A stretch of 64,000 nucleotides of DNA from Pseudodesulfovibrio portus (lineage in GTDB: Bacteria > Desulfobacterota > Desulfovibrionia > Desulfovibrionales > Desulfovibrionaceae). The DNA lies in contig NZ_AP026708.1 in assembly GCF_026000375.1 (NCBI RefSeq), positions 2,172,501-2,236,500 on the forward strand, written 5' to 3'. Shown here piece by piece: positions 8,883-17,620 of the stretch; position 1 is the stretch's first letter; the number at the start of each line of letters is the position of its first letter. The notes under the pieces were generated by a model. The model saw only the letters and a list, made by a program, of their open reading frames with translations. It had not been told where the DNA came from and made no database searches. The position numbers were made by a program, and so were the translations under genes.

Positions 8883-9638
8883 TCAGGCCAGGCCGGTGGT
8901 CAGCCACCGGGCCCAATCTTCGCGCCCGTTCTTCCGCGCCGTTTTCGCTGCCGCCGACCAGTCGTATTCCACGGTCAGGAGGTCCGCCTGCCAGCCGCTT
9001 CCGGTCCGGCTGACCACGGCGTACCGGGCGTGGGGCGAGCCCGAGGCCATGGCATGGGGCGGGACGTCGTCCGTGTAGGCGGGCAGTCCGACGCTGCCGG
9101 GGTTGATCACGGTGACCGGGCCGCAGTTGGCCAGCCCCGCGTGGTGGCTGTGCCCGGTCAGGACCAGGGTGCAGCCGTCCGCGACGTCCGCGAGGTCGGC
9201 CAGGATGTCGGCGCAGGGCCGCAGGCCGGGCAGGCCGGTGGACACGTCCTCCAGCAGGTAGGCGGTGTCGTTTTTCGGCGTGCCGTGGCAGAGCAGGACG
9301 TCCGGTTCCGGCCTGAGTGTGGCGGGCAGCCCCTCGAGCCAGGCCAGGCCGTCCGCGCCGATGCCGTCCAGGGTTCGCCCGATGGCCCGGGCCATGTCCG
9401 GCGCGGGGGTGGGCTCGAGCAGGATGCGGTCCTGGTTGCCGAGCACGGAGTCCATGGGGGTCTGCCTGAGGACGGCCCAGGTTCCGACCGGGTCCAGGGG
9501 GCCGTAGAAGGTGTCGCCCAGGTTGAAGAAGCGGGTCACGCCGCGTTGTCGCGCGTGGCCCAGCACGGCCTTGAGGGCCGCGGCGTTGCCGTGGATGTCC
9601 GCCAGCACGGCGAAGGATTCGGTCTGCGTCATGGACAT
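8883..9638 (-). CDS. YfcE/MJ0936-like metallophosphoesterase
   Basis: A calcineurin-like phosphoesterase of the small cytoplasmic type. The metal-binding motifs are in order: ADIHGN near the start, FNLGDTFYGP, GNQD (the usual GNHD with Gln for His), LLCHGTP and LTGHSHH, followed by INPGSVGLP. These fit a dinuclear-metal phosphodiesterase with unknown physiological substrate. Two ATGs (9638 and 9632) are close together and either may be used. A second family member lies at 32974-33699. It is divergent from cheD, with a short shared promoter region between. Confidence 0.8.
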   Translation of the reverse strand: MSMTQTESFAVLADIHGNAAALKAVLGHARQRGVTRFFNLGDTFYGPLDPVGTWAVLRQTPMDSVLGNQDRILLEPTPAPDMARAIGRTLDGIGADGLAWLEGLPATLRPEPDVLLCHGTPKNDTAYLLEDVSTGLPGLRPCADILADLADVADGCTLVLTGHSHHAGLANCGPVTVINPGSVGLPAYTDDVPPHAMASGSPHARYAVVSRTGSGWQADLLTVEYDWSAAAKTARKNGREDWARWLTTGLA

Positions 9639-9755
9639 GAATATGGGTGAAATCCGGTTGGATGACAAGGTGTGCCTTTACTCCGCGCGCATAACCTTCT
9701 ATTGTTTTAGGATGAGGGATAGGTCCACTTTCATCTTCCCGGCGCGAAGAATGCA

Positions 9756-10232
9756 ATGAGCACGCTGACGGTTTCCATATCGGACATGAAATTCTCCACC
9801 GATCCCGGGGACGTTCTCGTCACGTATTCCCTGGGCTCCTGTCTCGGGGTTACCGCCTATGACCCCAAAGCCCGCATCGGGGGGCTGATTCATTGCCTGC
9901 TGCCTTCGGCGGTGGGGGCCAAGGAGAGGGCGCGGAAGAAGCCCTTCATGTTCGTCAACACGGGGGTGGCCATGATGGTCCGCATCCTCCTGGAGAACGG
10001 GGCTCAGAAAAACCGCCTGGTGTTCAAGGTGGCAGGCGGGGCCAACATGCGGTCCAACGATTTTTTCAGTACGGGCAAGCGGAACATGGAAGCCCTGACC
10101 AAGCTGCTCGACAGGAACAAGGTGTCCCTGGCGGCCCAGGCGGTGGGCGGGACCATCCCCCGCACCATGTACCTGTACCTCGACACGGGCCGTGTGGTGG
10201 TCAAGTCGCTGGGAAAGGAGTCGGAACTGTGA
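9756..10232 (+). CDS. cheD: Chemoreceptor glutamine deamidase CheD
   Basis: A 158-residue CheD, which deamidates glutamines on methyl-accepting chemotaxis proteins. The active-site triad is visible as Thr23 (LVTYSLGSC), Cys29 (LGSCLGVTAYD) and His46 (GGLIHCLLP). The glycine-rich GGANM segment and GGTIPRTMYL near the C-terminus are typical. Its stop codon overlaps the GTG start of the HDOD gene, so the two are translationally coupled. The window also has cheR at 51312, far away, so chemotaxis genes are dispersed. Confidence 0.92.
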   Translation: MSTLTVSISDMKFSTDPGDVLVTYSLGSCLGVTAYDPKARIGGLIHCLLPSAVGAKERARKKPFMFVNTGVAMMVRILLENGAQKNRLVFKVAGGANMRSNDFFSTGKRNMEALTKLLDRNKVSLAAQAVGGTIPRTMYLYLDTGRVVVKSLGKESEL

Positions 10233-11098
10233 ATCGGCGTGAGGAAATACTGGACATTGTCTCGAAAGTCGTGGCGCTGCCGTCCTGCGTGGGCAAGGCT
10301 TCGTCCCTGCTCGAGAACAATGTGGAGGATTTCGCCAAGCTGGCCCGCATCATCGAGCACGATCCGGGGCTGACCGCCAATCTGCTCAAGATGGTCAACG
10401 CCTCGGCCATCGCCCGCAGGCATCCCATCCAGACCACCCGCGACGCCCTGTGCTGGCTGGAGGCTCCCGACATCCTCCAGTTCGTCATCTCCACGGGCCT
10501 CGCGCCCACCTACGTCAGGACCATCGACGGCTACGACCAGAGCCCCGGCATGTACCTGCAGCAGTCCGTGGCCGTGGCCATTGCCGCCTGCAAGCTCGGC
10601 AAGGCCCTGGGCGTTTCCTTTCCGGCCTATACCTATACCGCCGCGCTGCTGGCCGGGGTGGGCAAGCTCGTGCTCGGAACCTACGTCAAGGTGGACATGC
10701 ACAGGCTGATGTCAAAGGTCCTGGAAGAGAACCTTCCGTTCGACAAGGCCGAGGACGCGGTGCTCGGCATCAACCACGCGGAGATCGGCGAGTTCCTGCT
10801 CAAACGGTGGGGGCTGCCCCCGGAGATCACCGACGTGGTCCGCTACCATCTGCGGCCGGACGACTATGCAGGCGAGAGCCTGGTCCTGGATCTGGTGCAC
10901 GTGGGCAACCTGCTGGCCAAGCTCATCGGCGTCGGGCTGGGTGCGGACGGGCTCAACTACGACCTTTCCACCAACTCCATCGAGAGGTTGGGGGTCACGC
11001 CGGAGATCGCGGACAGGGTGTCCGCCGAGGTGGTCACGGAACTGGGCGGGCTCTGGGACCTGTTCGTGGAATGCGTGGACCGCGTCTGCGTCCTGTAG
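10229..11098 (+). CDS. HDOD domain protein
   Basis: A 289-residue HDOD protein. HDOD is an HD-related, usually non-enzymatic domain found in signalling proteins of motile bacteria. The domain spans roughly residues 10-205, with LARIIEHDPGLTANLLKMVNAS, AALLAGVGKLVLGTYV (where HD would be in an HD domain) and NHAEIGEFLLKRWGLPPEI. A GTG start at 10229 overlaps the cheD stop (GTGA), which fixes the start and indicates coupled translation. The pairing with cheD suggests a motility or c-di-GMP-linked role. The C-terminal 80 residues match no domain I recognise. Confidence 0.85.
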   Translation: MNRREEILDIVSKVVALPSCVGKASSLLENNVEDFAKLARIIEHDPGLTANLLKMVNASAIARRHPIQTTRDALCWLEAPDILQFVISTGLAPTYVRTIDGYDQSPGMYLQQSVAVAIAACKLGKALGVSFPAYTYTAALLAGVGKLVLGTYVKVDMHRLMSKVLEENLPFDKAEDAVLGINHAEIGEFLLKRWGLPPEITDVVRYHLRPDDYAGESLVLDLVHVGNLLAKLIGVGLGADGLNYDLSTNSIERLGVTPEIADRVSAEVVTELGGLWDLFVECVDRVCVL

Positions 11099-11111
11099 GC
11101 CGGCTTTTTCG

Positions 11112-11789
11112 CTATTTCGCCCTGTAGGCCTTCTTGAGGATCACGGTGTCCACCGGCACGTCATCCATCCGGCCCCGGCTGATGGTCCGGATGCCGTGGA
11201 TCTTCTCGATCACGTCCATGCCCCGGATGACCTTGCCGAAGGCGCAGTAGCCCGCCTGGGTGTTCGCATTGAAATTGCCGACCCCCACCTTGGAGAAGGT
11301 CTGCTTCCTGTCCAGGACCGGATTGTCTTCCATGTTGAAGAAGAACTCGCTTGTGGCCGAGTCGGGCGCGTCGGTCCGGGCCATGGCGATGGTGCCCTTG
11401 GTGTTGAGCAGTCCGATGGCGGCCTCGTTGACCAGGGGCGGGTACAGGGGCGTCTTTTTCATCATCTGCAGGTTGAAGCCGCCGCCCTGGACGATGTTCA
11501 TGGAATCGTTCTTCGATTTCGCCTTGGTGATGCTGCCCGGGCGCACCTTCTGCTTGATCACCCTGTGGAACACGGTCTTGTCGTAGAACCCGGCGTCCAC
11601 GTACTTGAGGAAATTCTCCACGGTCTTGGGCGCGTCCTTGGGCGAGAGCATGACGATGATGCGGCCCATGGAGGTCTCCATGATGACCACCGGGTTGGGC
11701 CCGGCGGCGGAGGCTTCGGTGGCGGGGGCCGCCAGGAACAGGCCGCAGAGCAGGGCGGCGGCCAGGAGCAGGGTGTGCGCGTATTTCAT
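11112..11789 (-). CDS. Exported cyclophilin-type peptidyl-prolyl isomerase
   Basis: A 225-residue cyclophilin with a Sec signal peptide (MKYAHTLLLAAALLCGLFLA, cleavage near ASA). It catalyses cis-trans isomerisation of prolyl bonds in the periplasm. Conserved catalytic-core segments are FHRVIKQ (Arg), a displaced QGGGFN, TIAMAR and SEFFFNMEDNP (Phe), with CAFGKVIRGMDVIEKI near the end. An insertion between FHRVI and QGGG is longer than in Escherichia coli PpiA. GAGGTGA lies before the ATG. It is probably the last gene of a fabD-aroE-ppi operon on the minus strand, with an 18-bp gap to aroE. Confidence 0.88.
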   Translation of the reverse strand: MKYAHTLLLAAALLCGLFLAAPATEASAAGPNPVVIMETSMGRIIVMLSPKDAPKTVENFLKYVDAGFYDKTVFHRVIKQKVRPGSITKAKSKNDSMNIVQGGGFNLQMMKKTPLYPPLVNEAAIGLLNTKGTIAMARTDAPDSATSEFFFNMEDNPVLDRKQTFSKVGVGNFNANTQAGYCAFGKVIRGMDVIEKIHGIRTISRGRMDDVPVDTVILKKAYRAK

Positions 11790-11806
11790 AGGGTCACCTC
11801 GTGGTC

Positions 11807-12613
11807 TTATGCGTTCAGGGCGTCGAGCAACAGTGCCCGGGCGCCGTTTTCATTCATGTCCCGACCGGTCCACAGACGGAACTGGGCCAACCCCTGGTGC
11901 AGGAACATCTCCAGCCCGGAGATGGTCGCGCACCCGGCCTGGGCGGCCTCGCGCAGGAATCGGGTTTGAAGCGGGTTGTACACGATGTCGTAGGCGATGG
12001 CCCCCGGGGAGAACCGGTCGCGGTCCCAGGGCGTGGCGTCCGCCATGTCGCCGGACATGCCCAGCGGCGTGGTGTTGCAGATCAACCCCCACTCCGCGTC
12101 CATGCGGTGGTCCCAGTCGACGCAGGTCGCGCCGAAATCTGCGGCCAGCCGCTCCGCCTTGGACCGGGTCCGGTTGGCCACGCCGAGGTGGGGGATGCCG
12201 AGTTCCCTGAATCCGGCCAGGGCGGCACGCGCCGCGCCGCCCGCACCCAGCACGATGGCCGAGGCGGGGAGCGAGTCCAGTCCCTTGAGCGGGGCGATGA
12301 CGCCGAGAACGTCGGTGTTCTCGCCGCACAGGTCTTCGCCGTCCCAGTAAAGCGTGTTCACCGCGCCCACGGACCTGGCCCGGTCGGTCATCCGGTCGAG
12401 AAAGGCCATGACCGCCTGCTTGTGCGGGATAGTCACGGACAGGCCCGAGATGGGCCGGGTGCGGACCTGCCCCATGAACGGGCCGAGGTCGTCAGGCGAC
12501 ACCGGCCAGGCCGCGTAGCCGGCGTCGATGCCGAGCTGCTCGAACCCCCAGTTGTGCAGGGTCGGGCTCATGGTGTGGCCCAGGGGCCAGCCGATGATGC
12601 CGAAACTTTTCAT
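11807..12613 (-). CDS. aroE: Shikimate dehydrogenase
   Basis: A 268-residue AroE, the NADPH-dependent reduction of 3-dehydroshikimate to shikimate in aromatic amino-acid synthesis. The shikimate site shows GWPLGHTMSPTLHN, VTIPHK (catalytic Lys) and GAVNTL. The Rossmann motif is VLGAGGAARAAL, and the NADP-binding NRTRSKAERL follows. The C-terminal GLEMFLHQGLAQFRLWTG is typical. Its ATG lies only 3 bp after the fabD stop, indicating an operon. Confidence 0.95.
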   Translation of the reverse strand: MKSFGIIGWPLGHTMSPTLHNWGFEQLGIDAGYAAWPVSPDDLGPFMGQVRTRPISGLSVTIPHKQAVMAFLDRMTDRARSVGAVNTLYWDGEDLCGENTDVLGVIAPLKGLDSLPASAIVLGAGGAARAALAGFRELGIPHLGVANRTRSKAERLAADFGATCVDWDHRMDAEWGLICNTTPLGMSGDMADATPWDRDRFSPGAIAYDIVYNPLQTRFLREAAQAGCATISGLEMFLHQGLAQFRLWTGRDMNENGARALLLDALNA

Positions 12614-12616
12614 GGC

Positions 12617-13543
12617 CTAGATTTCCCGGGCCTGTGCCAGGGTGCCCACGTTGAGGCCGGACCACTTCTCCTCTTCGGAGCCGAGGTTGGCCTTGAGCAT
12701 CTTGAAGAGCACGCCCTTGGGGCCGACCTCGACGAACCGTCGTACGCCGGTGGCGAACATGGCCTGCATGGTCTGGATCCAGAGCACGGACGAGGTCATC
12801 TGCCGCTGCATGATGCTCTTGACGGCATCGGGGTCCGGCTCGGGCAGGGCCGTGGCGTTGTGGAACACCGGGAAGGCGGGCGCGTTCCAGGAAAGCGTTT
12901 CCAGGAAGGCGGCGAATTCGTCGGCGGCCTCCTGAATGAGCGGGGAGTGGAAGGCCCCGGACACGGCCAGCCGGATGGCCCGCCCCTTGGCCTCCTTGAC
13001 CAGCGCCTCGGCACTGTCCAGCCCTCCCTGCTCGCCGGAAATGACGAACTGGGCCGGGGTGTTGTAGTTGGCGATGCGCAGCTCCCTGCCGGAATCCTTC
13101 ACGGCCCGGGCCACGATATCCTCCACCTTGTCCTGAGCCAGCTTGACCACGGCGGCCATGCCGTGGCCCGCGCCGCCGGATTCGGCCATCAGCTTGCCGC
13201 GCAGGGCCACGGCCTTGATGGTGTCGCCGGGGCTGAGCACGCCGGACGCGGCCAGGGAGGCGAATTCGCCCAGCGAGTGCCCGGCAGTGGCCGCCGGGGC
13301 GAGCTTGTCCTTCACGGCCAGCCACAGGGTCAGGTTGACCACGGTCAGGGCGGGCTGGAGGGCTCGGGTGTCGGCCATGTCGGCGGCCTCGCCGTCCCAG
13401 AAAATCTCGCGCAGGGGCAGGCCGGACTCCTTTTCCGCCAGTTTCCAAAGGTCCAGGGCGGACGCGTCCTGTTCGGCCACGTCGCGGCCCATGCCTTTTT
13501 CCTGGGACCCCTGTCCGGGGAAGAGTATGCCGGTCTTGGTCAT
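12617..13543 (-). CDS. fabD: Malonyl-CoA:ACP transacylase
   Basis: A 308-residue FabD that loads malonate onto acyl carrier protein for fatty-acid synthesis. FPGQGSQ near the start, the nucleophile elbow GHSLGEF (Ser), the conserved Arg in VALRGKLM, and the catalytic His in SGAFHSPL are all present; FVEVGPKGVLFKML closes the domain. AAGGAG lies before the ATG. It heads the fabD-aroE-ppi operon and is isolated from other fab genes in this window. Confidence 0.95.
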   Translation of the reverse strand: MTKTGILFPGQGSQEKGMGRDVAEQDASALDLWKLAEKESGLPLREIFWDGEAADMADTRALQPALTVVNLTLWLAVKDKLAPAATAGHSLGEFASLAASGVLSPGDTIKAVALRGKLMAESGGAGHGMAAVVKLAQDKVEDIVARAVKDSGRELRIANYNTPAQFVISGEQGGLDSAEALVKEAKGRAIRLAVSGAFHSPLIQEAADEFAAFLETLSWNAPAFPVFHNATALPEPDPDAVKSIMQRQMTSSVLWIQTMQAMFATGVRRFVEVGPKGVLFKMLKANLGSEEEKWSGLNVGTLAQAREI

Positions 13544-14000
13544 TGAATGCTCCTTGTATGCATGCGGGCCTGGGCCCCATAGTCGTCGTTTGGTTGGGTA
13601 TCGGGATATCGTGCGGGCGGAGGCCGCGTCAAGTTGTGCAATTCGGCGGGCAAGGCAACAAAAATGCGTCCGTCTGCCGCCCGATACGGCTCACTGGCCT
13701 GCAATGGTTGCCGTTTTTTTAAAGTGTGTTTATAACATGCTGAAATAATGTGTTTTATAATTGTAACATTGATTTCAAACACTTAGTTCAGGCCAACTGC
13801 CCGATTTTCAAGAATATTTCTAGACTCGCCGCCAACCGTTGGTGCGCTTGGGTTTCCAGAAAATAACGCCAACAGACTTGATTTAACTGGATTTCCCGGT
13901 TATAAAACCGGGTAACTGTCGAAAATTCTTCGTCCGAGCGAACGTTTTCCATGCACCCGGAAGGTATGGACATCGCAAAGAGGCGGAGGGGAGAACGCGG
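13544..14000. other. AT-rich intergenic region between divergent fabD and HIT genes
   Basis: 457 bp with no convincing gene. It is markedly AT-richer than its surroundings between about 13690 and 13960, as expected for divergent promoters. A small perfect hairpin CCCGGTT-ATAA-AACCGGG is at 13895-13912. I see no recognisable riboswitch or small RNA. Confidence 0.5.
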
Positions 14001-14426
14001 ATGGCGCCAACGGATTCCGAATGCATTTTTTGCAAGATAGTCGCCGGGGAGATCCCCTGCGCAAAGGTTTATGAAACGGAGTCCTGCCTGGCCTTTCTGG
14101 ACATCGCTCCCGTGAGCGGGGGGCACGCCCTGGTTTTACCCAAGGGCCACTACCCGACGCTCATGGACATCCCGGCCGAGCTGGGTGGAGAGCTGCTCCA
14201 GGCCCTGTCCAGGGTCGGCAAGGCGGTCATGGAGGCGACAGGGGCCGACGGGCTGAACCTCATGCAGAACAACTTCGAGGCAGCCGGGCAGCTGGTGCAT
14301 CACGCGCACTACCATCTCATTCCGCGGTTTGCGGACGACGGCCTGCGGCTGTGGCCCCAGTCCCCGTACGAGGACCCGGACGAGATGGGGAGGCTCGCGG
14401 TGAAAATCGCGGACCTTGCCAAGTAA
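14001..14426 (+). CDS. HIT family hydrolase
   Basis: A 141-residue histidine-triad protein (Hint branch), which hydrolyses adenosine phosphoramidates or related nucleotidyl conjugates. The triad HHAHYHLIPR (His101, His103, His105) is intact. N-terminal CIFCKIVAGEIPC gives a zinc-binding CxxC, and FLDIAPVSGGHALVLPKGHY is the conserved core. GAGGGGAG precedes the ATG. It lies 30 bp before an HU/IHF gene on the same strand and may be cotranscribed with it. Confidence 0.92.
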   Translation: MAPTDSECIFCKIVAGEIPCAKVYETESCLAFLDIAPVSGGHALVLPKGHYPTLMDIPAELGGELLQALSRVGKAVMEATGADGLNLMQNNFEAAGQLVHHAHYHLIPRFADDGLRLWPQSPYEDPDEMGRLAVKIADLAK

Positions 14427-14456
14427 ATTTCTGGTAACCTTTTCTGGAGGCGATCA

Positions 14457-14741
14457 ATGAGCACCCTCACCAAAGCCGGCATCGTGGATTACATCTACGA
14501 ACGCACCGACAAAAACCGAGCCGAAATCAAGGACCTGGTGGAAACCATCCTTGAGATCATGAAGAGCGCCGTCAAGAAGGACCACGCCCTTCTGATTTCC
14601 GGCTTCGGCAAGTTTGAAGCGTATGACAAGCGCGCCCGCAAGGGCCGCAATCCCCAGACGACACAGACCATCACCCTGCCCCCGCGCAAGGTGGTCGTCT
14701 TCCGTCTGTCCCGGAAGTTCCGCGCCGAACTGAATCCCTAG
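14457..14741 (+). CDS. HU/IHF-family DNA-binding protein (IHF-alpha-like)
   Basis: A 94-residue nucleoid protein of the HU/IHF family that bends DNA as a dimer. The signature LLISGFGKFEAYDKRARKGRNP contains the beta-arm Pro (GRNPQT), and VVVFRLSRKFRAELN forms the C-terminal helix. KADI-like N-terminal helices match IHF-alpha. GGAGG lies 6 bp before the ATG. A strong bidirectional hairpin terminator follows after about 145 bp. Confidence 0.9.
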   Translation: MSTLTKAGIVDYIYERTDKNRAEIKDLVETILEIMKSAVKKDHALLISGFGKFEAYDKRARKGRNPQTTQTITLPPRKVVVFRLSRKFRAELNP

Positions 14742-14886
14742 GCCGACGACGGTCTGAGCAGCTTGCACCGCGCGCCCGGAATCCGGGCCGCATGGGTGTG
14801 CCCGGCAATGCCGCGGCACGCGAGCCCATTGGTGCACGGTACGGTCGCCCCTGGACCGTGGCCTCCGGCTGCATGCAGGGCATGAA

Positions 14887-14918
14887 AAAAGGGCCGATTG
14901 ATCTCAATCGGCCCTTTT
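14887..14918. terminator. Bidirectional intrinsic terminator
   Basis: A 15-bp perfect stem (AAAAGGGCCGATTGA and its complement) with a 2-base loop, with A- and T-runs at the outer ends. It lies between the HU/IHF gene and the convergent SPOR lipoprotein gene. Confidence 0.85.
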
Positions 14919-14942
14919 CCCGTGCCTGGGGGAGAGGAAAGG

Positions 14943-15698
14943 TTACTCGACCTTGAGCACGAATCCGTTGGGGAAGGCGGTCTTGAGGTCCTCGAGGGCC
15001 ACTGCCGCGTCGTCCGTGTTCTCAAAGGCCCCGGCGTGCACGCGGTACATGCCGTTGTCGGTCTTTTCGAGCATGGACCCCTTGTACCCGTCGGCCAACA
15101 GCCCGGCCAGGACCTTGTTGGCGTTCTCCAGGTCCGAGAACGCGCCCACCTGCACATAGTACGGGCCGGTTTCGACGATGACCGGCATTGCGGTCGACGG
15201 CGGTTCCGGGTCCGTTTCGGCGGGCTCCATGGCCATGACCTGTTCGTCCTCGGGGTCGGCCACGGGCTCGAAGGCGGCCTTGGCCTCGGGATCGACCACG
15301 GCCGTCTCGGGCTGTGCGGCGGGCTCCTGTGCGGCTTCGGGCGCGGGCAGGGCTTCCTCGGCCAGGTCATCCCCGCCGACGTCCGGCCGGTCGGTTTCCT
15401 CGACCGCCGCCTCCACCTCGATGGGGCCGTCGTTCTCTGCGGGCTTCACGTCGAATGATTCGTCGATGACCTCGGGCCGGTCCGCACCCACCTCGTGGGT
15501 CTCCTCGATGACCGGCGGCTCTTCCCCGCCCACGGTGTAGGTCTCGGAGATGATGCCGGGCTCCTTGGCGGGCCCGGGCTCGTCCTGGGACGCGGGCCGC
15601 TTTACCGGTTGCCCGGAGTCGATGGATTTGCGGAAACAGCCGGACAGCGCCAGGACCGCTGCGACCAGCACGATCAGCAGGAATATCTTTTTGTTCAT
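14943..15698 (-). CDS. SPOR-domain lipoprotein
   Basis: A 251-residue lipoprotein: hydrophobic signal followed by the lipobox LSGC (Cys21), a long acidic Pro/Glu-rich linker, and a C-terminal SPOR domain (about 175-250) with GPYYVQVGAFSDLENANKVLAGLLADGY and VHAGAFENTDDA. SPOR domains bind denuded septal peptidoglycan, so a role at the division site is likely. The linker contains three approximate repeats of the form ISETYTVG, IEETHEVG and IDESFDV. AGAGGG precedes the ATG. A second SPOR protein lies at 57084. Confidence 0.85.
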   Translation of the reverse strand: MNKKIFLLIVLVAAVLALSGCFRKSIDSGQPVKRPASQDEPGPAKEPGIISETYTVGGEEPPVIEETHEVGADRPEVIDESFDVKPAENDGPIEVEAAVEETDRPDVGGDDLAEEALPAPEAAQEPAAQPETAVVDPEAKAAFEPVADPEDEQVMAMEPAETDPEPPSTAMPVIVETGPYYVQVGAFSDLENANKVLAGLLADGYKGSMLEKTDNGMYRVHAGAFENTDDAAVALEDLKTAFPNGFVLKVE

Positions 15699-15813
15699 GG
15701 GACAACCCTCTTTTCTTGCGTACGCTTCGATGCCAAATCTAGAGTTAGTCTAAATTATACGCGATGCATCGGTTTTGCAAGGGCGGATGCGTCGGGGCGG
15801 GAGGCCGCCGGGC

Positions 15814-16344
15814 TCAGGGCCTTGCGCCGCACCGGCTCAGGGCCAGGGCCAGGGCGGTGGACAGCTTGACCAGCTCGGAGTTGGAATTGCGGATGGTGGC
15901 GGCCATGCGCCGCGCCAGGGCGGCGAAGAGCTTGTTGCCGATGGCCGGTTCGCGGTCGAGGAGGTCGAAAAACCGGGCGCGGTCCGTGACCAGGAAGTGG
16001 GACGGCTCCAGCACGTGGATGGTTGCCGAGCGCGTGTCCCGGTCGATGAGCGCGATTTCGCCGAAGATGGGGTAGGACGATTCGTCCACCGTGGCCAGGA
16101 CCTTGCGCAGGTTGCCCACCTCCATGAGGGGCAGGTCCATGCCCTCCATGAGCATGGATTTCGAGATGCGCACCCGGCCGCTGACGAGGATGAACATCTC
16201 GTCGCCCGGCTCGCCCTCGGTGATCAGGTTTTCCCCCGCGTCCAGGGAGCGGACGCCGAAGATGGCCCGGACCTTGTCCAGGGAGGCGGCGGGCATGCCC
16301 TTGAACAGGGTGATTTCCTCGAAGTTCACGTCGCCTATGTTCAT
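15814..16344 (-). CDS. Cyclic nucleotide-binding domain protein coupled to K+ channel
   Basis: A 176-residue stand-alone CNMP-binding domain. LFKGMPAASLDKVRAIF starts the helical lead-in, followed by ITEGEPGDEMFILVSGRVRI, the phosphate-binding cassette region FGEIALIDRDTRSATIHV (with the conserved Glu and an Arg) and C-terminal helices. Its ATG overlaps the stop codon of the channel gene (ATGA), so the two are translationally coupled. The protein may be a separate regulatory subunit of the channel; in many channels this domain is fused. There is no helix-turn-helix, so it is not a CRP-type regulator. Confidence 0.85.
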   Translation of the reverse strand: MNIGDVNFEEITLFKGMPAASLDKVRAIFGVRSLDAGENLITEGEPGDEMFILVSGRVRISKSMLMEGMDLPLMEVGNLRKVLATVDESSYPIFGEIALIDRDTRSATIHVLEPSHFLVTDRARFFDLLDREPAIGNKLFAALARRMAATIRNSNSELVKLSTALALALSRCGARP

Positions 16345-17531
16345 CGCGCGGCTCCCGGCTTGAGGAACAGCACGGCGTCGAACTGGTCCAGTTTCTCGGA
16401 ATCCGGCGGGTTGGCCAGCACGCGCGGGCCGGTGTCGCCGATGCGCGTCTCCTGGCCCGAGGACTCGAACAGCTCGAGGATGAACCGGTCCAGGGCCGAG
16501 CCGTCGTCGAGCACGTCCTCGAGGGAGAGCTGTCTGGACATCTGGCACAGGGCCAGGGGCAGGCGTCCGTCCTCCCGGAACCGGGCCATGAGCCCGCCCC
16601 AGTCGAGGGCCTTCTCGTCGCCGGTCAGCGGCTTGAATTCCATGTGGTTGTGGCCGCGCATGCCGAGCATCTCCTGGAGCATGGTCCACATGGACGGGTT
16701 GGCCCCCATGAGGCCGAGGACCAGGCTGGTCAGCTGGCCGTGGACCAGGATTTCGTTGACCCCGGCGCGCAGCAGGTGCTTGCGGTTCTCGGGCAGGGCC
16801 ACCTCGCCGTAGAGCGGCACCTGGGGGGCCAGCTCGCGCAGGGCCAGGGCCGCGTACAGGGATTCCTGGTCCGCGTCCTTGGCGGGTTTGTCCGTGGTCT
16901 GGGACAGCAGGTAGACCACCGAGGCGCGGTCGGGCCGGGCCTTGAGCAGGGTGGCCTCCTGGGTGACCTCGCCCCAGACGAAATGCAGGCGTTCGCCCAT
17001 GTCCAGGCGCTGGGCCAGGCTCTCCCGCTCTTCGGTCCCCAGGGAGTTGACCAGGACCAGGTGGGTGTCGCCCGGGCCGAGCACGCCGTTGTCGCGCAGG
17101 GCCTGTACCAGTTCCAGGCCGAAATCGCTCCAGCCCACGATGATGACGTGTTTTGTCAGGTTCACCTTCAAGAGCCCCTTGCGCTTTCTGGCCTTGTGCT
17201 CCACGAGCATGGAAGCCAGGTTGCCTGTCAGGGTGGAGACCAGGCCGATGCCGCAGACCATGACCACCACGCCCATGATCTTGCCGCCCGCCGTGGCCGG
17301 GACCATGTCCCCGTAGCCCACGGTGGTCAGCGTGACCACGGCCCACCAGAACGCGCCGAAGGCGTCCCGGGCGTTGCCCTCCGGACCGGACTCGAAGAAC
17401 CAGAACCCGGTCGTGGCCAGGATCAGCAGGCCGAAAATGAGCAGGGTCAGTTTCCCGAATGGGGTGCGGCTCCAGGAAAGGGCCGCGTCGCGCAGGGGCG
17501 TGAGAGCGTGCAAGTCGTCCACCTTTATCAT
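16341..17531 (-). CDS. Two-TM potassium channel with RCK/TrkA-N domain
   Basis: A 396-residue channel subunit. Two membrane helices (about 28-46 and 84-106) flank a pore loop with the K+ selectivity filter TVGYGD (70-75). A TrkA-N/RCK Rossmann domain follows (HVIIVGWSDFGLELVQAL, about 126-143), then a second cytoplasmic domain to the C-terminus. The nucleotide loop GWSDFG departs from the classic GxGxxG. AAGGGAAG lies before the ATG. It is cotranscribed with the downstream CNMP protein and divergent from the Ser/Thr kinase gene, whose product could be functionally linked, though nothing in the sequence proves it. Confidence 0.88.
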   Translation of the reverse strand: MIKVDDLHALTPLRDAALSWSRTPFGKLTLLIFGLLILATTGFWFFESGPEGNARDAFGAFWWAVVTLTTVGYGDMVPATAGGKIMGVVVMVCGIGLVSTLTGNLASMLVEHKARKRKGLLKVNLTKHVIIVGWSDFGLELVQALRDNGVLGPGDTHLVLVNSLGTEERESLAQRLDMGERLHFVWGEVTQEATLLKARPDRASVVYLLSQTTDKPAKDADQESLYAALALRELAPQVPLYGEVALPENRKHLLRAGVNEILVHGQLTSLVLGLMGANPSMWTMLQEMLGMRGHNHMEFKPLTGDEKALDWGGLMARFREDGRLPLALCQMSRQLSLEDVLDDGSALDRFILELFESSGQETRIGDTGPRVLANPPDSEKLDQFDAVLFLKPGAAR

Positions 17532-17620
17532 GTATCTTCCCTTCTATGACCAAAGTGGGGACGCGAGTCAAACGCCGCGAGGTGTGGACGGCGGCCCGGA
17601 CCTTGGGCTATCGTCCGCCC

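Noticed and set aside
13540-13782. 80-codon open frame opposite the start of fabD's upstream region
   Set aside because: It spans the AT-rich promoter region, shows no family likeness or ribosome binding site, and ends inside fabD.
15814-17571. CNMP protein as a 585-codon frame extending through the channel gene
   Set aside because: The N-terminal 400 codons are an out-of-frame reading of the channel gene; the ATG at 16344 overlaps the channel stop and begins the conserved domain.
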